Shown here: positions 59,353 through 64,000 of the stretch, in pieces | Layout: every line of letters begins with the position of its first letter | How positions within the stretch are numbered: position 1 is the first letter of the stretch | Assembly (NCBI GenBank): GCA_022791755.1 | Contig: JAAVZR010000008.1 | Span: forward strand, 88,486 to 152,485 | Reading direction: 5' to 3' | DNA: 64,000 nucleotides | DNA from: Lachnospiraceae bacterium | Lineage (GTDB): Bacteria > Bacillota > Clostridia > Lachnospirales > Lachnospiraceae | Made by a program: the position numbers and the translations under genes | Notes under the pieces: generated by a model | Database searches by the model: none | Told to the model about the DNA's origin: nothing | What the model saw: only the letters and a program-made list of their open reading frames with translations

Positions 59353-62016
59353 ATGAATATGTACAGCAGTTCCAAAGAGCAGCTGCAAAAAGAGCTGGAT
59401 ACCAGCTTATGTGCCGGTCTGACCGGTGAGGAGGCGTCGGCCCGTCTGGGCCGTTATGGAGAGAATCGGCTGAAGGAGAAGAAAAAGAAGACGTTCTGGC
59501 AGCGTTTCCTGGATCAGTTTAAGGATGTAATGATTTTGATTTTGCTGGCGGCGGCCGCTGTGTCCTTTGTGCTGGCTGTCATGAGCGGGGAGGGATCGGA
59601 ATTCTTTGAGCCGGTGCTGATTCTGTTGATTGTGATCGTCAATGCCGTCATGGGTGTCATGCAGGAGAGTAAGGCAGAAAAGGCGCTGGATGCGCTCAAA
59701 AGCATGTCGGCGCCCCATGCCAGGGTCATCCGCGGAGGGAAAGAGGAGATTGTGGAGGCGTCGTCTCTGGTGCCCGGAGATCTGATGCTTCTGGAAGCCG
59801 GAGACTTTGTGCCGGCGGACGGACGTCTGGTGGAGGCATCGGCGCTTAAGGTGGAGGAATCCGCTCTGACCGGAGAATCGGTGCCGGCAGAAAAGGATGC
59901 CAAAGCTCTGGTGGAAGATAACGCGCCGCTGGGCGACCGGGTCAATATGGTGTACTCGGGGTGCAGCGTCACCTATGGCCGGGGCCGCGCTGTGGTGACG
60001 GCCACGGGTATGAATACGGAGATGGGAAAGATCGCCGGCCTTCTGGACAATGAGAGAGAGGGGCTTACGCCATTGCAGCAGAAGCTGGCGGGTCTGGGCA
60101 GCCGTCTGGGACTTCTGGCCCTGGCTGCCTGCGCTGTGATTTTCGTGGTGGGCCTTCTGGACGATATGCCGGTCATGGAAATCTTCATGACGTCGGTGTC
60201 CCTGGCTGTGTCGGCGATCCCCGAAGGGCTTCCGGCCATCGTCACCATCGTCCTGTCCATCGGCGTACAGAGGATGGTGAAGAAGAATGCCATCATCCGG
60301 CGTCTTCCGGCGGTGGAGACGCTGGGCAGCGCCTCTGTCATCTGTTCCGATAAGACCGGAACGCTGACACAGAATCGCATGACTCTGGTGAAGGCTTATG
60401 TGGACGGAGATACGAAACCGGCGGACATCGATACGGAGACAGGAGGGAGCAAAGGAGAGCAGGGGATAAGGGCCCGGAAGGCCCTCGCCCCCGGCGTGCT
60501 TCGCCTTCTGCAATACGGAAGTCTGTGCTGCGACGGCACGGTGGTCTTCGGTGAAGACAAGAAGGAGCAGCATGTGGGAGACCCCACCGAGACGGCCATT
60601 GTGCTGGCGGCTCACAGACTGGGAATGCCAAAGGAAGAGCTAAATGTGCGCTGCCCCCGTCTGGCAGACCTGCCCTTTGACTCGGACCGCAAGCGCATGA
60701 CCACGATACATCGGATAGACGGTAAGGTCATCGCCATCGTCAAGGGGGCTTTTGACAGTATCCGCCCGCTGTGCGTGGCCGGAGATCTGGAGAAAGCGGC
60801 AGCGGTGAACGATGCCATGAGCGGCGAGGCTCTGCGGGTTCTGACCATTGCCTGCCGGCAGCTGGAGGAGGAACCGCGGGATGTGTCCATAGATACTATC
60901 GAGAAAGACCTGACCCTTTTGGGGCTGGTGGGAATGATTGATCCCCCCAGACCGGAAGCCAGGGCAGCGGTGGCTGTCTGCCGCCAGGCGGGGATCCGCC
61001 CGGTGATGATCACAGGAGATCATGTGGTGACGGCGTCCGCCATCGCAAGAGATCTGGGGATCCTGCTGGAGGGAGACCAGGCGGTCACGGGACAGCAGCT
61101 GGCGCAGATGGACGATGCGCAGCTGGATGAGTCAGTGCGCCGGATCGCGGTCTATGCCCGTGTGTCGCCGGAGGATAAGATCCGCATCGTCAAGGCCTGG
61201 CAGAGGCAGGGGGAGACCGTGTCCATGACAGGAGACGGCGTCAACGACGCACCGGCGCTGAAGGCGGCCGATATTGGCTGTGCCATGGGAATCACCGGCA
61301 CCGATGTGGCCAAGGGTGCGGCGGATATGACGCTGACCGACGATAATTTCGCCACAATCGTGGATGCGGTGCGGGAAGGCCGTGGGATCTATGACAATAT
61401 CAAGAAGGTGGTAGGGTTCCTGCTGGGAACCAATATCGGAGAAGTGCTGACCGTATTTTGCGCCATGATTCTGTGGAGGAGAACGCCTCTGGTGTCGATG
61501 CAGCTTCTGTGGATCAATCTGGTGACAGACAGTCTGCCGGCCATCGCCCTGGGGATGGAGGATGTGGAACCCGACATTATGGACAGGGAGCCCAAGCCCC
61601 GGGAAGAGGGAATCTTTGCCCACGGCATGGGAGCGAGGATCATCTTGCAGGGCTGTATGTTCGGTCTTCTGTCACTGGCAGCCTTCTGGCTGGGCTGGAA
61701 GGGAACCGGACAGGTGGCAGGAGGGCAGACCATGGCCTTTATGGTGCTGGCTCTGTCCCAGATCGTGCAGGCATTTAATATGCGTTCTCACCGCTCGCTG
61801 TTCCAAACCGGCTTTTTTACCAATAAAAAGCTGAATGCGGCAGCGGCTCTTTCGGTGCTTCTGGTGTGCCTGGTGCTCTTTACGCCGCTGTCGGTGGCAT
61901 TTGAGCTGATTTACCTGCCTGCGCATCTGTATCTGGCAGGCGCAGGACTGTGTCTGATTCCGTTTGTGTGTATGGAAGCGTCCAAGGCCGCCGGATTGAT
62001 TCACCATAAGAACTGA
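59353..62016 (+). CDS. P-type (P2A) cation ATPase, probable Mn2+/Ca2+ exporter
   Basis: 887 residues, Ca2+-ATPase-like. N-terminal actuator LTGEEASARLGRYGEN, ALTGESVPAEKD (dephosphorylation TGES), TM4 metal site VSAIPEGLPAIV, phosphorylation site ICSDKTGTLTQN, nucleotide-binding KGAFDSI, hinge MTGDGVNDAPALKAADIG, and TM6 region WINLVTDSLPAIALGME (Asn/Asp ligands). Ten membrane segments are expected. Placement behind a Mn2+ riboswitch points to Mn2+ efflux (as for riboswitch-controlled P2A pumps in streptococci and lactococci). GGAGG lies 10 bases before the ATG. Confidence 0.92.
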   Translation: MNMYSSSKEQLQKELDTSLCAGLTGEEASARLGRYGENRLKEKKKKTFWQRFLDQFKDVMILILLAAAAVSFVLAVMSGEGSEFFEPVLILLIVIVNAVMGVMQESKAEKALDALKSMSAPHARVIRGGKEEIVEASSLVPGDLMLLEAGDFVPADGRLVEASALKVEESALTGESVPAEKDAKALVEDNAPLGDRVNMVYSGCSVTYGRGRAVVTATGMNTEMGKIAGLLDNEREGLTPLQQKLAGLGSRLGLLALAACAVIFVVGLLDDMPVMEIFMTSVSLAVSAIPEGLPAIVTIVLSIGVQRMVKKNAIIRRLPAVETLGSASVICSDKTGTLTQNRMTLVKAYVDGDTKPADIDTETGGSKGEQGIRARKALAPGVLRLLQYGSLCCDGTVVFGEDKKEQHVGDPTETAIVLAAHRLGMPKEELNVRCPRLADLPFDSDRKRMTTIHRIDGKVIAIVKGAFDSIRPLCVAGDLEKAAAVNDAMSGEALRVLTIACRQLEEEPRDVSIDTIEKDLTLLGLVGMIDPPRPEARAAVAVCRQAGIRPVMITGDHVVTASAIARDLGILLEGDQAVTGQQLAQMDDAQLDESVRRIAVYARVSPEDKIRIVKAWQRQGETVSMTGDGVNDAPALKAADIGCAMGITGTDVAKGAADMTLTDDNFATIVDAVREGRGIYDNIKKVVGFLLGTNIGEVLTVFCAMILWRRTPLVSMQLLWINLVTDSLPAIALGMEDVEPDIMDREPKPREEGIFAHGMGARIILQGCMFGLLSLAAFWLGWKGTGQVAGGQTMAFMVLALSQIVQAFNMRSHRSLFQTGFFTNKKLNAAAALSVLLVCLVLFTPLSVAFELIYLPAHLYLAGAGLCLIPFVCMEASKAAGLIHHKN

Positions 62017-62018
62017 GG

Positions 62019-62203
62019 GGGGAGAGGAAGGGGGACGCCCGGCTCCTGAGGGGATTCCCGGCCGGACGCGCTCTCGCTCCGTGCAGGAGGCAGCGGCTCT
62101 AAGTTCGCGCTTTGCTGCCGCTCGCGCTCACTAAGTGCCGGCGTCCTGCAAGGGTCCGGCCGGGAATCCCCTCAGGAGCTGGGCTGTTTCTTTGCCTCTC
62201 CCC
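62019..62203. repeat. 185-bp inverted-repeat element
   Basis: The arms of about 50 bases start and end with GGGGAGAGG/CCTCTCCCC and include GGCTCCTGAGGGGATTCCCG (left, 62041-62060), which pairs with the right arm (62150-62180) with one mismatch in 30 bases. The inner part (62068-62149) holds smaller stems (GCAGGA/TCCTGC, GGCAGC/GCTGCC) and no reading frame. From here to 62338 there is no gene; the last 135 bases are AT-rich with no clear signal. It may be a MITE-like repeat or a large terminator. Confidence 0.75.
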
Positions 62204-62338
62204 ATGCCCTGGCGGGAGCGAGCGGCGCTGGTGCCTTCGGGTTTTCATTTGATGCCTGTTCTGGTGCTTCTTATCATAGGATGGTATAAAACTACTGCAA
62301 ATGAAAGTACTTCTTTTTCATTTTCTTTTACCTTATTT

Positions 62339-63181
62339 TTACCGGTGAAGTCCTGTCAGCATTTCTACCGTTGCCGGGTCATAGTGGGAGAAGAACAGGC
62401 TTTCTTTTTTGTCCAGCGCCTGAATCGCTGCCATATCTTCATCAGACAGAATAAAATCAAACACATCCATATTCTGGATCATGCGTTCCTTATGCGTAGA
62501 CTTCGGGATTACCACAACGCCGCTCTGGATTAAGAAGCGCAGAGCGGTCTGCGCCGCGCTTTTATTATGTTTCTTCCCGATTTCTGTCAGGACAGGATTG
62601 GTAAAGAAATCTTTCCGTCCTTCTGCGAAAGGCCCCCACGATTCATGCTGTACGCCATATTTCACCATATACTCATGGGCCTGCGCCTGCTGCTGGAACA
62701 CATGGGTTTCCACCTGATTGATCGCCGGTTTTACTTCCACAAAATTACACAGGTCGATCAGACGGTCAGGGTAGAAATTCGATACGCCGATCGCGTGAAT
62801 CCAGCCTTCTTTATAGGCTTCTTCCATTGCCCGGTAAGTTCCATAATAATCATTGAAAGGCTGGTGGATAAGCACCAGATCAATATATTCCGTCTGCAGT
62901 TTGCGCAGGGATTCTTCCAAAGAAGCCTTCGCCTTTTCATAGCCGCCGTTACTGATCCATACCTTTGTGGTGATAAATAATTCTCCACGGGGAACGCCGC
63001 ATTTTTTGATTGCATTGCCCACAGCTTCTTCATTCCCGTATGCCTGTGCCGTATCAATGGAGCGGTAGCCGACATGGATCGCATCCAGCACACAGCGTTC
63101 ACATTCCTCATTGCTTACCTGATACACACCGTATCCTAACACCGGCATCTTGATCCCATTGTTCAAAGTTACATATTCCAT
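62339..63181 (-). CDS. Aldo/keto reductase
   Basis: 280 residues, AKR fold. Tetrad: Asp in YRSIDTAQAYGNEEAVG with Tyr nearby, Lys in LFITTKVWISNGG, His in LVLIHQPFNDYYG. Also IGVSNFYPDRL, VNQVETHVFQQQ-type segment and NADPH-binding IPKSTHKERM. Reduces aldehydes or keto groups with NAD(P)H. GC content drops here compared with the rest of the window. It follows the CMD/cupin gene by 19 bases on the same strand and is probably co-transcribed. Confidence 0.92.
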   Translation of the reverse strand: MEYVTLNNGIKMPVLGYGVYQVSNEECERCVLDAIHVGYRSIDTAQAYGNEEAVGNAIKKCGVPRGELFITTKVWISNGGYEKAKASLEESLRKLQTEYIDLVLIHQPFNDYYGTYRAMEEAYKEGWIHAIGVSNFYPDRLIDLCNFVEVKPAINQVETHVFQQQAQAHEYMVKYGVQHESWGPFAEGRKDFFTNPVLTEIGKKHNKSAAQTALRFLIQSGVVVIPKSTHKERMIQNMDVFDFILSDEDMAAIQALDKKESLFFSHYDPATVEMLTGLHR

Positions 63182-63200
63182 GATTTTTTCTCCTATATCA

Positions 63201-63956
63201 TTATTTTATTTTTGCATAATCTTCGCTGCTGAGCGGTTCACACCACTCCGTGTGCCTGTTTTCTCCCGGCACCTCTACTGCCAGATGGGAGAACCAGCTG
63301 TCCGGCGCCGCACCGTGCCAGTGCTTCACGCCTGCCGGGATGTTGACCGTATCACCTGCCGTCATGCAGACGGGTTCTTTTCCCCATTCCTGATAAAAAC
63401 CTCTGCCTGCCACGCAGATCAGAATCTGGCCGCCGCCATTGCCGGCATGATGGATGTGCCAGTTATTCCGGCAGCCCGGTTCAAAAGTCACATTGAAAAT
63501 CCCTACCTGTTCTTTGGAAACCGGAGCCAGATAGCTCTGTCCTGTAAAATACTGTGCAAAAGCATCATTTAGCTGACCGATTGGAAATATCATAGACCTT
63601 TCATGCAGAGCCTTTTGATCCTCACCGTCTGTTTCATCATTCCAGATTTCCTTTGCCAGACGAAACGCCGCCCACGCCTTTGGCCACCCTGCGTAAAAAG
63701 CCGCATGTGTAATGATCTCAGCAATTTCATTTTTTGTTATGCCGTTTGCTTTTGCCGCTTCAAGATGATGGATAAAAGAGGTATCGGTTAGTCCCTGCGA
63801 AAGCAGCGATACCACCGTGATAAGGGAACGGTCACGGAGAGACATTTTATCTTCCCGGCTCCACACCTGCCCAAAAAGCACATCATCATTCAGCTCTGCA
63901 AATTTAGGGGCAAATTCCCCAAGTGCAGTCCTTCCTGCTGTCTGTTTTACTGTCAT
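63201..63956 (-). CDS. Carboxymuconolactone decarboxylase - cupin fusion
   Basis: 251 residues. N-terminal AhpD/CMD domain (about 5-105): LFGQVWSREDKMSLRDRSLITVVSLLSQG and EIAEIITHAAFYAGWPKAWAAFRLA, lacking the CxxC of peroxidase-type AhpD. C-terminal cupin (about 130-250): NNWHIHHAGNGGGQILICVAGRGFYQEWG and MTAGDTVNIPAGVKHWHGAAPDSWFSHLAVE, with the His ligands of a metal site. Such fusions often sit next to aldo/keto reductases and MerR regulators in Clostridia. The substrate is unknown; oxidative or electrophile stress is plausible. Confidence 0.88.
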   Translation of the reverse strand: MTVKQTAGRTALGEFAPKFAELNDDVLFGQVWSREDKMSLRDRSLITVVSLLSQGLTDTSFIHHLEAAKANGITKNEIAEIITHAAFYAGWPKAWAAFRLAKEIWNDETDGEDQKALHERSMIFPIGQLNDAFAQYFTGQSYLAPVSKEQVGIFNVTFEPGCRNNWHIHHAGNGGGQILICVAGRGFYQEWGKEPVCMTAGDTVNIPAGVKHWHGAAPDSWFSHLAVEVPGENRHTEWCEPLSSEDYAKIK

Positions 63957-63969
63957 GCTGTGTTCCTCC

Positions 63970-63993
63970 TATAATATTGATATTTGTATTATA
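63970..63993 (-). promoter_or_regulatory. Promoter/operator of the CMD-cupin/AKR operon
   Basis: TATAATA (63970-63976) and TATTATA (63987-63993) form an inverted repeat around ten bases; the minus-strand -10 TATAAT is at 63988-63993. AGGAGGA precedes the ATG. The -35 falls past the window edge, where a regulator may also bind. Confidence 0.55.
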
Positions 63994-64000
63994 AACAAAG

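Noticed and set aside
59407..60615. 402-residue minus-strand open frame opposite the P-type ATPase
   Set aside because: Antisense shadow, His/Arg/Gln-rich, no domain or start signal.
1..64000. tRNA, rRNA, CRISPR array, prophage or insertion sequence
   Set aside because: Read for these on both strands; no cloverleaf, repeat-spacer array, integrase or transposase pattern was found.

Overview
The window is a 64 kb piece of a chromosome from a spore-forming, GC-rich Clostridia species, most likely of the Lachnospiraceae (Clostridium cluster XIVa). Support for this: strong GGAGG ribosome sites, sigma-A promoters of the TTGACA-17-TATAAT type, a clostridial SipL spore-coat morphogen with LysM, a CotS-type spore-coat kinase fold behind a sigma-E-like promoter, two perfect Spo0A boxes, a short archaeal/clostridial-type ProS, and a two-gene SufC/SufB-like minimal Fe-S system. 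No tRNA, rRNA, CRISPR array, phage or transposase gene was seen.

Layout. 1-3.3 kb: a metal-responsive ArsR/SmtB repressor ahead of a heavy-metal ATPase cut by the window edge, then a chemoreceptor coupled to an FMN-binding lipoprotein. 3.4-6.4 kb: an L,D-transpeptidase lipoprotein and an IbrA/IbrB-like pair. 6.5-9.2 kb: an MBOAT O-acyltransferase with an SGNH-type partner. 9.2-15.5 kb: a long housekeeping run (PatB-like lyase, HD hydrolase, proS, cca, Lgt-like protein, orphan Panacea-domain protein). 15.5-24.3 kb: threonine deaminase, CotS-like protein, phosphoglucomutase, SmsCB-like Fe-S pair, rhomboid, HIT, MurG and a TSCPD protein. 24.5-30.8 kb: a fructose-type PTS operon with a PRD regulator, class II aldolase, racemase-fold protein and transaldolase.

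30.8-37.6 kb is a minus-strand phospho-signalling island: a transmembrane Ser/Thr kinase, two PP2C phosphatases, two FHA proteins, and a trypsin-like protease joined through a membrane segment to a cytoplasmic FHA domain. It is driven by one strong promoter whose spacer holds a perfect palindrome, next to a divergent XRE regulator. A 17-repeat Sel1 protein follows. 40-47 kb holds nucleosidase, a Spo0A-box-preceded membrane protein, pgi, small unknown proteins, a PrcB-like lipoprotein and SipL. 47-53 kb holds a beta-propeller lactonase, potABCD and a HAD phosphatase.

53-59 kb holds a truncated YgjP-type metalloprotease, an unknown protein, and an unusual two-gene operon in which an HD-type protein and a membrane TrkA/RCK-like protein both end in ryanodine-receptor-type (RyR) domains. 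I consider this operon and the kinase/FHA/protease island the best candidates for poorly described systems. 59-62 kb is a P-type ATPase behind a yybP-ykoY (Mn2+) riboswitch, then a 185-bp inverted-repeat element, an aldo/keto reductase and a carboxymuconolactone decarboxylase/cupin protein.
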